Positions 14,097 through 22,471 of a stretch of 64,000 nt of DNA are shown here, one piece after another (positions within the stretch are counted from its first letter, which is position 1; every line of letters starts with the position of its first letter). The DNA lies in the NCBI RefSeq assembly GCF_017652985.1, contig NZ_JAGGDJ010000020.1, forward strand, positions 27,387-91,386, in the 5' to 3' direction. Position numbers and translations under genes: made by a program. Source of the stretch: Paenibacillus artemisiicola (GTDB taxonomy: Bacteria; Bacillota; Bacilli; Paenibacillales; Paenibacillaceae). The notes under the pieces were generated by a model, which made no database searches, had not been told where the DNA came from, and worked only from the letters and a program-made list of their open reading frames with translations.

Positions 14097-16751
14097 TTAT
14101 GAACTGATTCGGCCGGCGTCGTATTGATCGATCGACAGCAAAACTTCCCGCGGCTTACTGCCTTCGTAAGGACCGACGACGCTCCGCGCCTCCATCTGGT
14201 CGATCAGCCTCGCGGCGCGCGTATAGCCGATGCGCATGCGCCGCTGCAGCAGCGAGACCGACGCCTGCTTCGCCTCCAGCACGATGCGGACGGCCTGGTC
14301 GTACAGCTCGTCCAGCATTTCCTCTCCTTCCGCCGCCGTATCTTCCACTTCCGGAACGAGGTCTTCCTTGTACTCCGCCTCGCCTTGGCCCCGCGCGTAC
14401 GTCACGATGGCCTCGACTTCCTGATCGGACAGAAACGCCCCTTGCACGCGAATCGGCTTGGACATGCCTACGGGCAGGAACAGCATGTCGCCGCGGCCGA
14501 GCAGCTTCTCCGCGCCCGCCATGTCGATGATGGTACGCGAGTCGACCTGGGACGAGACGCCGAAGGCGATCCGCGACGGAATGTTGGCTTTAATGACGCC
14601 CGTAATGACATCGACCGAAGGCCGCTGCGTCGCAATGATCAGGTGGATGCCCGATGCGCGGGCCATCTGCGCCAGCCGGCAAATCGCGTCTTCCACGTCG
14701 TTCGCCGCCACCATCATGAGATCGGCGAGCTCGTCCACGATGACCACGATGTACGGCAGCACCGCGGCCGGATTATCGGCCATCAGCGTGTTGTAGCCTT
14801 CGATGTTGCGAGTGCCCGACTTGGAAAACAGTTCGTAGCGCTTCTCCATCTCGACGACGATTTTCTTCAGCGCGAGCGATGCCCTGCGCGGATCCGTCAC
14901 GACGGGCGCGAGCAAATGCGGAATGCCGTTGTAGACGTTCAATTCGACCATCTTCGGGTCGATCATGAGCAGCTTTACTTCATCCGGCCGCGCTTTGTAC
15001 AAAATGCTCGTGATGATGCCGTTAATGCAGACCGATTTCCCCGAACCCGTCGCGCCCGCGACGAGCAAATGGGGCATTTTGGCCAAATTCCCGACGATCG
15101 GCTGCCCGGAAATATCCCGCCCGAACGCGATGGACATCTTGGACGTCGCGTTCTGGAACGATGGCGTCTCCATGACCTCGCGCATCGTGACGACGGATAC
15201 TTCCGTATTCGGCACTTCGATCCCGATGGCCGATTTGCCGGGAATCGGCGCTTCCATCCGAATATCCTTCGCGGCGAGCGCCAACGCGATATCGTCCGTC
15301 AAACCGACGATCCGGCTGACCTTCACGCCGGTGGCCGGCTGCACCTCGTAGCGCGTCACCGCCGGGCCCCGCACGACGTCCAGCACTTTCGCGCGGACGC
15401 CGAAGCTCTCGAGCGTCGCCTCCAGCTTGCGCCGCGACTCGATCGAATCCGCGGCTTCGCCCGCCTTCCCGCCGCCGTTCGGCTTCTGCAGCAGCGCCAG
15501 CGACGGCAGCAAATACGGCTTCTCCGACGGCGGCTTCACGATGCTGCCTGCCGCATCGGGCTCCTCCTCCTCGTCCGGCGAAGCGATCGCCGGGCTGCGT
15601 GGAGGATGAGCCGGCGATTCTTCCGGAAAATCGTCGTCGGAACGGTCGGCCTCGCGAACGTCGGCGACCTCTTCGTCGTCCTCGAGCGGCTCGTCCGAAT
15701 CGTAGGGCAGCGATTCCGCAGCCGGACGCGCGGGCTCCGCCGGCGGCGGATTCCATGGCTGCGCCGGCACGGACGGCTCTTCGATCGCGCCCCCGCCTTC
15801 CAGCACGGGCGAGCGCCAATCGTCGTCCTCTTCGTCGTCCTGCCAGACGGCTTTCCTGGCGGTGGATTTGCCGCCGATACCGCTCGCGGCATCATGCTCG
15901 TCCTCCAGCTGCCATTCTTGATCGCCGGGCTCGTGGCCGCCCTCCTGCTTCGACACGTCGTTGAACCACGAGAAGATCGGCGAACGCTTCCTTTTGGTCC
16001 GCGCGCTCATGGCCGCCGCGTATGCGTCATCGTCGTCTTCATCGTCCAGGTCGTCCAGCTGCACGGCTTTGCCGGCACCTTTGGATGACGCTGCTCCTGC
16101 CGTCGCCGGCTGGCGCCGCGAGACGATTTTCATGCGCAGCAGGGACAGGAAGCGTCCTCCTCTGACGCGAGCGGCGCGAAGCAGATCGACGTACGACTTG
16201 CCCGTCATCAGCATGACGGAAATCGCGAACATGACGATCATGATAAACTTCGCGCCGAAATAACCGAATAACCAATAGAGGAGCGTATACTGGATCGCGC
16301 CGGCATATCCGCCGCTTGCCGAATACGTGACGCCGGCTCCTTGCGAATCCGCCGGAGCGTCCATGAGCGAGCCCCGAATGTCGCTGCCGAGCTGCGACAG
16401 GATGTACGAAGCGGTTAATCCGCCCGTCGGCTCCGTCTTCTGATCCATGACGGCGATCGAGCTCCAAAGCGTGCAGGCGAGCACGACCAGCAGCACGCCC
16501 GTCTTGCGGCTGGACCAGCCCGAAGGCCAGGCCCGCTTGATCATGACGGCCAAACCGACATAGATGCCGACCAGCGCCAAAACAAAATAGAACTTGCCTA
16601 ATACAAGTCCGAATAATTTCGATAGTGCGCGGCCGACGGTCGCTTCTCCGGATAGCGCGATGACGGATACGGTGATCAGCAAAATCCCGTATACTTCGTA
16701 TTTAAGGCTCGTCCCGACTGAGTGTTTTCTCTTTTTCTTTTTCTTAGCCAA
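14097..16751 (-). CDS. spoIIIE: DNA translocase SpoIIIE/FtsK
   Basis: 884 residues. N-terminal membrane domain with about four helices (within 15-180), a long acidic/proline-rich linker (about 225-440), then the RecA-like motor. Walker A is GATGSGKSVCING, with Walker B VVIVDELADLMM. The C-terminal winged-helix gamma domain is QASVSLLQRRMRIGYTRAARLI. It pumps the chromosome through the sporulation septum. The location beside tepA/ylzJ identifies it as SpoIIIE rather than SftA. I use the TTG at 16751 (then AKKKKKRKHS), 8 nt after AGAGG; a GTG at 16760 overlaps that ribosome site. Confidence 0.95.
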   Translation of the reverse strand: MAKKKKKRKHSVGTSLKYEVYGILLITVSVIALSGEATVGRALSKLFGLVLGKFYFVLALVGIYVGLAVMIKRAWPSGWSSRKTGVLLVVLACTLWSSIAVMDQKTEPTGGLTASYILSQLGSDIRGSLMDAPADSQGAGVTYSASGGYAGAIQYTLLYWLFGYFGAKFIMIVMFAISVMLMTGKSYVDLLRAARVRGGRFLSLLRMKIVSRRQPATAGAASSKGAGKAVQLDDLDDEDDDDAYAAAMSARTKRKRSPIFSWFNDVSKQEGGHEPGDQEWQLEDEHDAASGIGGKSTARKAVWQDDEEDDDWRSPVLEGGGAIEEPSVPAQPWNPPPAEPARPAAESLPYDSDEPLEDDEEVADVREADRSDDDFPEESPAHPPRSPAIASPDEEEEPDAAGSIVKPPSEKPYLLPSLALLQKPNGGGKAGEAADSIESRRKLEATLESFGVRAKVLDVVRGPAVTRYEVQPATGVKVSRIVGLTDDIALALAAKDIRMEAPIPGKSAIGIEVPNTEVSVVTMREVMETPSFQNATSKMSIAFGRDISGQPIVGNLAKMPHLLVAGATGSGKSVCINGIITSILYKARPDEVKLLMIDPKMVELNVYNGIPHLLAPVVTDPRRASLALKKIVVEMEKRYELFSKSGTRNIEGYNTLMADNPAAVLPYIVVIVDELADLMMVAANDVEDAICRLAQMARASGIHLIIATQRPSVDVITGVIKANIPSRIAFGVSSQVDSRTIIDMAGAEKLLGRGDMLFLPVGMSKPIRVQGAFLSDQEVEAIVTYARGQGEAEYKEDLVPEVEDTAAEGEEMLDELYDQAVRIVLEAKQASVSLLQRRMRIGYTRAARLIDQMEARSVVGPYEGSKPREVLLSIDQYDAGRISS

Positions 16752-16771
16752 AATCGTCACCTCTGTCAGCT

Positions 16772-16780
16772 ATTATACCA
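16772..16780 (-). promoter_or_regulatory. Extended -10 promoter of spoIIIE
   Basis: TGGTATAAT (TG-n-TATAAT) about 20 nt upstream of the spoIIIE start. No good -35 at 17 nt. It gives a vegetative promoter separate from the tepA unit. Confidence 0.5.
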
Positions 16781-16826
16781 TAGGAGCAGGGTGCGATGTG
16801 TTACTATTATCCAGCGCGGAGCCTGG

Positions 16827-17051
16827 TTACGAGGTTGTCGCGCCGTACGCGACGAGCGTCCCGGGCGTCAGCTCGGGGCGCAAATACGCGTCCAGCGGAC
16901 CGTCCGTCAGGCGAACGATGCGCCCGATGCCGGGCGCGACGGCTTCGATTTGCAGCCGGACGTCGCCGGCTTGAACGGTCAGATAGGGCCCCGGCTGCTG
17001 GCGGATTCCGTCGAGCACGAGCTCGAGCGGCATGACCGAATAAATCGTCAT
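16827..17051 (-). CDS. ylzJ: YlzJ-like protein
   Basis: Small 74-residue protein beginning MTIYSVMPLELVLDG and ending in a PELTPGTLV segment, typical of the YlzJ-like family found next to tepA in Bacilli. It is predicted to be mostly beta-strand, with no membrane segment. Function unknown. The start ATG overlaps the tepA TGA by 4 nt (ATGA), so it is probably coupled to tepA translation. Confidence 0.82.
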   Translation of the reverse strand: MTIYSVMPLELVLDGIRQQPGPYLTVQAGDVRLQIEAVAPGIGRIVRLTDGPLDAYLRPELTPGTLVAYGATTS

Positions 17052-17800
17052 TGCGTCAGCCCTCCAAGCACCGGTGCGCCGGCCGATTGGCGTCTCGCAT
17101 CGATCAGTTGGTTCAATCGGCGCAGGGCCTGGCCGATCCCGCCGACCTGGTCGATCAGCCCATGCTTGACCGCGTCGGTGCCGATGACCGTCGTGCCGAT
17201 GTCTCGCGTCAACTCGCCGGTCTTGAACATGAGCTCCTTGAATACTTCTTCCGTGACATTGGAGTGCGACGTCACGAACCGGACGACCCGCTCCTGCATC
17301 TTCTCCAAATATTCGAACGTCTGCGGCACGCCGATCACAAGGCCGTTCAGCCGAATCGGATGAATCGTCATGGTAGCCGTCTCGGCGATGAAGGACGTAT
17401 TGCCGGCTACGGCGATCGGCACGCCGATGGAGTGGCCGCCGCCTAGCACGAGCGTCACCGTCGGCTTCGTCAGCGACGAGATCATTTCCGCGATAGCCAG
17501 ACCGGCTTCCACGTCGCCCCCGACCGTGTTCAGAACGATCATGATGCCTTCGATTTTCGGATTTTGCTCCGCCGCGACCAGCTGCGGAATGAGATGCTCG
17601 TACTTCGTCGTCTTATTTTGCGGCGGCAGAACGATATGTCCCTCCACCTGTCCGATGATCGTCATGCAAAAAATATTGGATTCCGCTGCCGGCGTCGCCG
17701 TTTGGCCCAGCTGCTGGATCGTTTCGACGACCGGATTGCCGATCGGCGGCTTGGCTGCCGGCGGCTCCGGCTGCTCCGACTTGAATGTTTCCTCCCACAT
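17048..17800 (-). CDS. tepA: ClpP-like serine protease TepA (YmfB)
   Basis: 250-residue ClpP-fold protease. The nucleophile is in GGGHSIGVP, the His in TMTIHPIRLNG, and IMIVLNTVGGDVEAG is the oxyanion/handle region. A Pro-rich N-terminal extension (about 1-40) precedes the fold. The B. subtilis homologue has been described both as translocation-enhancing and as a spore protease that helps degrade small acid-soluble proteins during outgrowth. GAGGAGG precedes the ATG. A candidate sigma-G promoter upstream fits the spore role. ylzJ overlaps its end. Confidence 0.9.
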   Translation of the reverse strand: MWEETFKSEQPEPPAAKPPIGNPVVETIQQLGQTATPAAESNIFCMTIIGQVEGHIVLPPQNKTTKYEHLIPQLVAAEQNPKIEGIMIVLNTVGGDVEAGLAIAEMISSLTKPTVTLVLGGGHSIGVPIAVAGNTSFIAETATMTIHPIRLNGLVIGVPQTFEYLEKMQERVVRFVTSHSNVTEEVFKELMFKTGELTRDIGTTVIGTDAVKHGLIDQVGGIGQALRRLNQLIDARRQSAGAPVLGGLTQ

Positions 17801-17850
17801 TGCCTGTCCTCCTCGATGTCATGCTAGGCTTTGCCATGGCTGGCTCTGCA

Positions 17851-17879
17851 TAGTATGGAATCCCCTTGCGGATTTATAC
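17851..17879 (-). promoter_or_regulatory. Candidate forespore (sigma-G/F) promoter of tepA
   Basis: GTATA (17875-17879), 17-nt spacer, CATACTA (17851-17857). The -10 fits sigma-G exactly; the -35 has one mismatch for sigma-G and fits sigma-F. It lies between the RNase J terminator and tepA. Confidence 0.45.
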
Positions 17880-17893
17880 GGATCCCCGAGAAT

Positions 17894-17939
17894 AAAAAAA
17901 CGGCCTCCGGCCGAAGCTTATCGCTCCGCCGAAGACCGT
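17894..17939 (-). terminator. Terminator of the RNase J gene
   Basis: ACGGTCTTCGGC-GGAGC pairs with GCTTCGGCCGGAGGCCGT (some G-T pairs), then seven T on the minus strand. Confidence 0.75.
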
Positions 17940-17971
17940 CGTTTCTAGTTATTCTATGGCATGCGCCGTGC

Positions 17972-19651
17972 TTATACTTCCATAATAATCGGCAAAATCA
18001 TCGGACGGCGGCGCGTCTGCTCGTACAAGAAACGGCCGAGCGCGTCCTTCACGTTCGTCTTCAGGGACGCCCATTCGTTGACTTTATCGTTCATCAGCTT
18101 ATGCAGCGTCGAGGTAACGATCCGGTTCGCTTCTTCCAACAATCCCTCCGACTCTCGCACGTAGACGAAGCCGCGGGAGATGATGTCCGGACCGGACAGA
18201 ATCGCGCCGTCCTGCTTGCTCAGCGTAACCACGACGACCAAGATGCCGTCCTGCGACAAGAGCTTGCGGTCGCGAAGGACGATATTGCCGACGTCGCCGA
18301 CGCCGAGGCCGTCGATCAGCACGTTGCCCGCGGGCACTTTGCTGCCTTTGCGCGCCGTGCCGCCTTGGAATTCCACCGTATCGCCGTTATCGATGATGAA
18401 GATATTTTCCCGTTCGACGCCGACCGCTTCGCCGAGGTGCGCGTGCTGGCGGAGCATCCGGTATTCGCCGTGAATCGGAATAAAATACTTCGGACGAATC
18501 AAATTGAGCATCAGTTTCAGCTCTTCCTGGCTGCCGTGGCCGGAAACGTGAACGCCGGAGACGGAGCCCGGTCCGTAAATGACGTGCGCGCCCAAGCGGA
18601 ACAGCTCGTCGACCGTACGGCCGACGTACCGCTCGTTGCCCGGAATCGGCGTCGCCGCGATGATGACCGTATCGCCCGGCATAATGTCGACCTTCCGATG
18701 CGTGGAACGAGCCATGCGCGTCAGCGCGGACATCGGCTCGCCTTGGCTGCCCGTGGACAGCACGGCGACGCGGTCCGCCGCCATTTTATTGATCTCTTCC
18801 GGCTCGATGATCGTGCCTTCCGGAATGTTCAAGTACCCGAGCTCCGACGCGATCGTTACGACGTTGACCATGCTGCGGCCGACGACGGCGATTTTGCGCT
18901 TCGTCGCGACGGCGGCGTTCACGACCTGCTGGATCCGGTGCACGTTGGACGCGAACGTCGCGACGACGACGCGCTGCGTCGCTTTGCGGAAAATATCTTC
19001 CAGCTCGGAGCCGATCATGCTCTCCGAAGGCGTGAAGCCCGCGCGCTCCGCGTTTGTGCTGTCCGACAAGAGCGCCAATACCCCGCGGCGTCCGATATCG
19101 GCGATCCGCTGCAGATCGGCGTATTGATTGTTGACCGGCGTATGGTCGAACTTGAAGTCGCCCGTATGTACGACCGAGCCCTCTGGCGTATCCAAGCAGA
19201 CGCCGACCGAGTCGGGAATGCTGTGATTCGTTTTGAAGAAGGACGCCTTGATCGCGCCGAGCTGCACTTCGCTGTCGGCATTGATCAAAATGCGTTTCGT
19301 TTCGCCGAGCAGGCCCGCTTCCTTCAATTTGCCCTCGATGAGACCGAGCGTCAGCTTGGTCGCGTAAATCGGCACGTTCAGATGCTTGAGCACGTAAGGC
19401 AAACCGCCGATATGGTCTTCGTGGCCGTGGGTAATGAGAATGCCTCTGACTTTGTCGCGGTTTTCCGTCAAGTACGTAATGTCGGGAATGACAATATCGA
19501 TTCCGAGCATATCTTCTTCCGGGAACTTGAGACCCGCGTCCACCACGACGATATCGTTCGCGTATTGAATGACGTACATGTTTTTACCGATTTCACCGAC
19601 GCCGCCAAGGGCAAAAATAAGCAGCTTATCCTGGATGTTCTTCTTAGACAA
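17972..19651 (-). CDS. rnjB: Ribonuclease J (rnjB locus)
   Basis: 559-residue metallo-beta-lactamase/beta-CASP ribonuclease with endo- and 5'-3' exonuclease function in mRNA turnover. The metal motif HGHEDHIGG is near residue 76, with HTGDFKFD, SDSTNAER, the beta-CASP motif GSQGEPMSAL and HVSGHGSQEELK following. The end RRPMILPIIMEV is the standard C terminus. By position (dapA-rnj-tepA) it is the RNase J2 gene; unlike B. subtilis J2 as I recall it, the metal site is intact. TTG start at 19651 with GGAGG 11 nt upstream. It has its own promoter and a leader of about 235 nt. Confidence 0.92.
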   Translation of the reverse strand: MSKKNIQDKLLIFALGGVGEIGKNMYVIQYANDIVVVDAGLKFPEEDMLGIDIVIPDITYLTENRDKVRGILITHGHEDHIGGLPYVLKHLNVPIYATKLTLGLIEGKLKEAGLLGETKRILINADSEVQLGAIKASFFKTNHSIPDSVGVCLDTPEGSVVHTGDFKFDHTPVNNQYADLQRIADIGRRGVLALLSDSTNAERAGFTPSESMIGSELEDIFRKATQRVVVATFASNVHRIQQVVNAAVATKRKIAVVGRSMVNVVTIASELGYLNIPEGTIIEPEEINKMAADRVAVLSTGSQGEPMSALTRMARSTHRKVDIMPGDTVIIAATPIPGNERYVGRTVDELFRLGAHVIYGPGSVSGVHVSGHGSQEELKLMLNLIRPKYFIPIHGEYRMLRQHAHLGEAVGVERENIFIIDNGDTVEFQGGTARKGSKVPAGNVLIDGLGVGDVGNIVLRDRKLLSQDGILVVVVTLSKQDGAILSGPDIISRGFVYVRESEGLLEEANRIVTSTLHKLMNDKVNEWASLKTNVKDALGRFLYEQTRRRPMILPIIMEV

Positions 19652-19886
19652 GTGAATTCAATCCTCCTAATCGTAGTACGAAATAAGGTGTACCTCGTCC
19701 GCCATTAATCAAAAAATAGCGAAGAAGACACTTTGTTTCATCGCGATATATATTTTCCGAACTCAAATTACACGGCCGCCCGTTCCTCGCTCGGGAACGT
19801 CGCTGCATGTAATCAATAACTAGTGCTGTCGAACGCCGCCCCTCGGCGTTACACTTTTTCAAAAATTTGCCGCACACCGTCACTTG
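19652..19886 (-). other. Long 5' leader of the RNase J gene
   Basis: No credible gene in this stretch. The predicted transcript can form an AACGCCG/CGGCGTT hairpin (19832-19838 with 19844-19850) and a GTTCC/GGAAC hairpin near 19780-19800. An open frame at 19644-19889 lacks a ribosome site. The role of the leader is unknown. Confidence 0.4.
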
Positions 19887-19891
19887 CATTC

Positions 19892-19921
19892 ATTATACAT
19901 GATTGAAAATAAGAAAAACAA
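19892..19921 (-). promoter_or_regulatory. Promoter of the RNase J gene
   Basis: TTGTTT (19916-19921), 18-nt spacer, TATAAT (19892-19897), preceded by an AT-rich segment. The region 19922-20076 upstream shows nothing further. Confidence 0.55.
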
Positions 19922-20076
19922 GTAACTGTTCCAGAAGCCGATAGAACGCCGCGCAATCAAAATACAATCGAAATACAATCGGACGACGCTTCTATGATAA
20001 CGCTTTCGAAAACGTAATCGAATAAGCTCGTCCGACGCTCCCGCGTGCTTTGAACGCGCAGCCGGGCCGCTGAAAC

Positions 20077-20105
20077 AAAAAACCGATGCTAGCGCATCGG
20101 TTTTT
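20077..20105 (-). terminator. Terminator of dapA
   Basis: CCGATGC/GCATCGG stem with a 4-nt loop, flanked by A6 and T5, so it can work in both directions. Confidence 0.8.
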
Positions 20106-20137
20106 GACGAATGCAGCAGTGTACGTCCGGCAGAGCT

Positions 20138-21010
20138 TTACGCCTCTTGCTTTAAAACGCGGCGCAGCGTTTCTAGCTCGCTCTCGCTCGCCGCGACCAG
20201 AGGCAGCCGCACGCCGCCGACCGGCAGGCCTTGAAACGACAGCGCCGCTTTGACCAGGACCGGATTCGGGAGGTCGAACAGTCCTTTGAAGATCGGCAGT
20301 TGCTCGCCGTGCAGCTTCGTCGCTCGGCTTACGTCACCGTCCAGATACGCTTGGATCATCGCCTTCATCGGCTTGCCGATGATATGGCTCGCCACGCTCA
20401 CGACGCCGTGCGCGCCGACGGCGAGCGCCGGCAGCGCCGAGCTGTCGTCGCCGCTATAGACCAAGAAGCCTTCCGGGGCGCCCATGACGATTTCGGCCAC
20501 TTGGTCGAGCGCCGCGCATTCCTTCGTGGCGACAACGTTAGGCAGCTGCGCCAGACGCAGCGTCGTCGCGGCGGACAGGCTGACGATCGTACGGCCCGGC
20601 ACGTTATAAAGCATAACCGGCAAGGACGTCGATTCCGCGATGGCCTTGAAATGCTGGTACAACCCTTCTTGCGTCGGCTTGTTATAATAGGGCGCGACGA
20701 GCAGCACGGCGTCGACGCCACATTGTTCCGCGATTCGGGTCACATGAATGGAGTGCGCCGTATCGTTGCTGCCGGTGCCCGCGATAATCTTGCAGCGGCC
20801 GCGGGCATGCTTCACGGCGAACGCGAACAGCGCCTGCTTCTCCTCGTCGCTCACCGTCGGCGATTCGCCGGTCGTGCCGCAGACGACGACGCCGTCGCTG
20901 AGTTGATCTTCGATTAAGTAATCCAATAAACGCCCCGTCGTCTCCCAGTCGATCGAACCGTCCGCCGAGAAAGGCGTAACCATCGCTGTAATCAAACGTC
21001 CGAAATCCAC
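20138..21010 (-). CDS. dapA: 4-hydroxy-tetrahydrodipicolinate synthase
   Basis: 290-residue TIM-barrel lyase/aldolase that condenses pyruvate with aspartate semialdehyde, the first committed step to diaminopimelate, lysine and dipicolinate. The Thr pair is in GVVCGTTGESPTVS, the Tyr in MLYNVPGRT, and the Schiff-base Lys in VVATKECAALDQ. GTG start at 21010 after GAGGAGG. The last unit of a tandem hairpin repeat ends just before this ribosome site, so folding could affect translation. It lies downstream of asd and dapG. Confidence 0.95.
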   Translation of the reverse strand: MDFGRLITAMVTPFSADGSIDWETTGRLLDYLIEDQLSDGVVVCGTTGESPTVSDEEKQALFAFAVKHARGRCKIIAGTGSNDTAHSIHVTRIAEQCGVDAVLLVAPYYNKPTQEGLYQHFKAIAESTSLPVMLYNVPGRTIVSLSAATTLRLAQLPNVVATKECAALDQVAEIVMGAPEGFLVYSGDDSSALPALAVGAHGVVSVASHIIGKPMKAMIQAYLDGDVSRATKLHGEQLPIFKGLFDLPNPVLVKAALSFQGLPVGGVRLPLVAASESELETLRRVLKQEA

Positions 21011-21025
21011 GATTATTCCTCCTCA

Positions 21026-21175
21026 GAATATTTGCGGAAGCAAAAATTCACTTCGCAAGCATTGGCTTGAATTTTGCGCAGCAAAATTCACTTCGTACGC
21101 ATAAGCTTGAATTTTGCGCAGCAAAATTCACTTCGTAAGCATTGGCTATCATTTTGCGATAGCAGCATTCACTTC
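21026..21175 (-). repeat. Tandem ~40-nt hairpin repeats between dapG and dapA
   Basis: Four head-to-tail units, each beginning GAAGTGAAT on the minus strand: 21135-21175 (41 nt), 21095-21134 (40 nt), 21055-21094 (40 nt) and a partial 21026-21054. Units 2 and 3 each form GAATTTTGC-TGC-GCAAAATTC, a perfect 9-bp stem with a 3-nt loop. Unit 1 instead forms GCTATC/GATAGC. Unit 4 forms an imperfect GAATTTTTGC/GCAAATATTC just upstream of the dapA ribosome site. Unit 1 includes the dapG stop codon. No U-tract follows, so these are not ordinary terminators. Confidence 0.85.
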
Positions 21176-22398
21176 AGCTCTTTAATATCATGCAGTGCGA
21201 ATTTCGCGTGCAGCGACTGAAGCGCGCTTGCCATATAGCTCTCCCGCACCAGTACCCATATCGTTGTGTTGGAGTCCGCCGACTGCAAAATCGGGATGCC
21301 CTCTTCCGTCAAAGCTTCCACGATCCGGGCCATGATGCCGGGCACGCCGTTCATGCCTCCGCCGATGACCGAGATTTTCGCGCAGCCGTTGACCGCCCGC
21401 GGCGAATAACCGATTTCTTGCAGGACCGCCACCGCTTTGTCCGCGTCCTGGTCAAATACGGTATACACCGCTCCACCGGGATTGACATTAATGAAGTCGA
21501 CGCTGATATGATGCCTCGCCATCGCCTGGAACACCTGCAGTTGGACGTCCGCATGTCCTTCTTGCGCCTGCACGGTAATCTGCGTAACGCCGCTCACATG
21601 CGCGACGCCGATGACATGCCGATCGCGAACGGCGCCGGAATGAAGGACGTCGCTTACATCCGTGACGAGCGTGCCCTCCTCTTCCGAAAAAGTAGAGCGC
21701 ACCCGCAGCGGAATGCGTGCCTGCTGGGCGATCTCCACGGCTCGGGGATGAATGACCTTGGCTCCTTGTCTCGCCATGTTTCCGACTTCCCCGTAGCTGA
21801 TGACGGACAATGCCCGCGCGTCCTTGACGATTCGCGGATCCGCGGTCAATATCCCGTTCACGTCCGTATAGATATCGACGCGCGCCGCTTGAAGCGCGGC
21901 GCCGAGCGCCGTGGCCGACGTATCGCTGCCGCCCCTGCCGAGCGTCGTGAAATCGCCGGATTCCGTAACGCCTTGAAATCCCGTCACGATAACGACGTTG
22001 CCCGCCTGAAGCGCATGGCGGATCCGATCGGTGCGGATTTCCAAGATCCGCGCCTTGCCGAATTGATTATCCGTAATAATGCCTGCCCCGCCGCCCGTTA
22101 GCGCGATGGCCGGAATGCCCGCGGCGCGCAGCAGGCTGCACAGCACCGACGCGGAGATGATTTCGCCGCAGCCTTGAAGCAGATCGCGCTCCTTGACCGG
22201 CAGCGCATCGCCGTGCTCCGCGATGAGCGACAGCAGCGTGTCCGTTGCGTACGGATCGCCTTTTCGCCCCATTGCAGAGACGACAACGACGAGTTGGTAC
22301 TGTCGTTGCCGCTCTCTTTGGATATGCTTGATTACCAATTCTCTCGCTTCTTTCGACGACAGCGAAGTGCCGCCGAACTTCTGCACGAGGATATGCAT
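21169..22398 (-). CDS. dapG: Aspartate kinase (DapG type)
   Basis: Phosphorylates aspartate to open the lysine/DAP/threonine/methionine pathway. 409 residues: kinase domain with KFGGTS (6-11), the LGRGGSDTSA substrate loop and DVNGILTADPRIV; then two ACT domains (about 265-409, DFINVNPGGAVYTVF and VIGGGMNGVPGIMARI). By operon position next to asd and dapA it should be the diaminopimelate-sensitive DapG isozyme. ATG 22398 is 7 nt after GGAGG; 21 in-frame codons upstream are not used. Confidence 0.93.
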   Translation of the reverse strand: MHILVQKFGGTSLSSKEARELVIKHIQRERQRQYQLVVVVSAMGRKGDPYATDTLLSLIAEHGDALPVKERDLLQGCGEIISASVLCSLLRAAGIPAIALTGGGAGIITDNQFGKARILEIRTDRIRHALQAGNVVIVTGFQGVTESGDFTTLGRGGSDTSATALGAALQAARVDIYTDVNGILTADPRIVKDARALSVISYGEVGNMARQGAKVIHPRAVEIAQQARIPLRVRSTFSEEEGTLVTDVSDVLHSGAVRDRHVIGVAHVSGVTQITVQAQEGHADVQLQVFQAMARHHISVDFINVNPGGAVYTVFDQDADKAVAVLQEIGYSPRAVNGCAKISVIGGGMNGVPGIMARIVEALTEEGIPILQSADSNTTIWVLVRESYMASALQSLHAKFALHDIKELK

Positions 22399-22471
22399 GG
22401 TCAAACCTCCGTATCCGACTGTGAAGCCCGCCGGATCGTCCGTCTGACAACCTGCTTGCAAGGAGGATGAT

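Noticed and set aside
14124..16088. Plus-strand open frame of 654 codons opposite spoIIIE
   Set aside because: Antisense of a conserved gene, no recognisable domain, no start signal.
19644..19889. 81-codon minus-strand frame in the RNase J leader
   Set aside because: No ribosome site, not protein-like, and overlaps predicted leader hairpins.
21026..21175. Repeats between dapG and dapA considered as a CRISPR or terminator array
   Set aside because: Units are directly tandem with no spacers, no cas genes are near, and no U-tract follows the stems.
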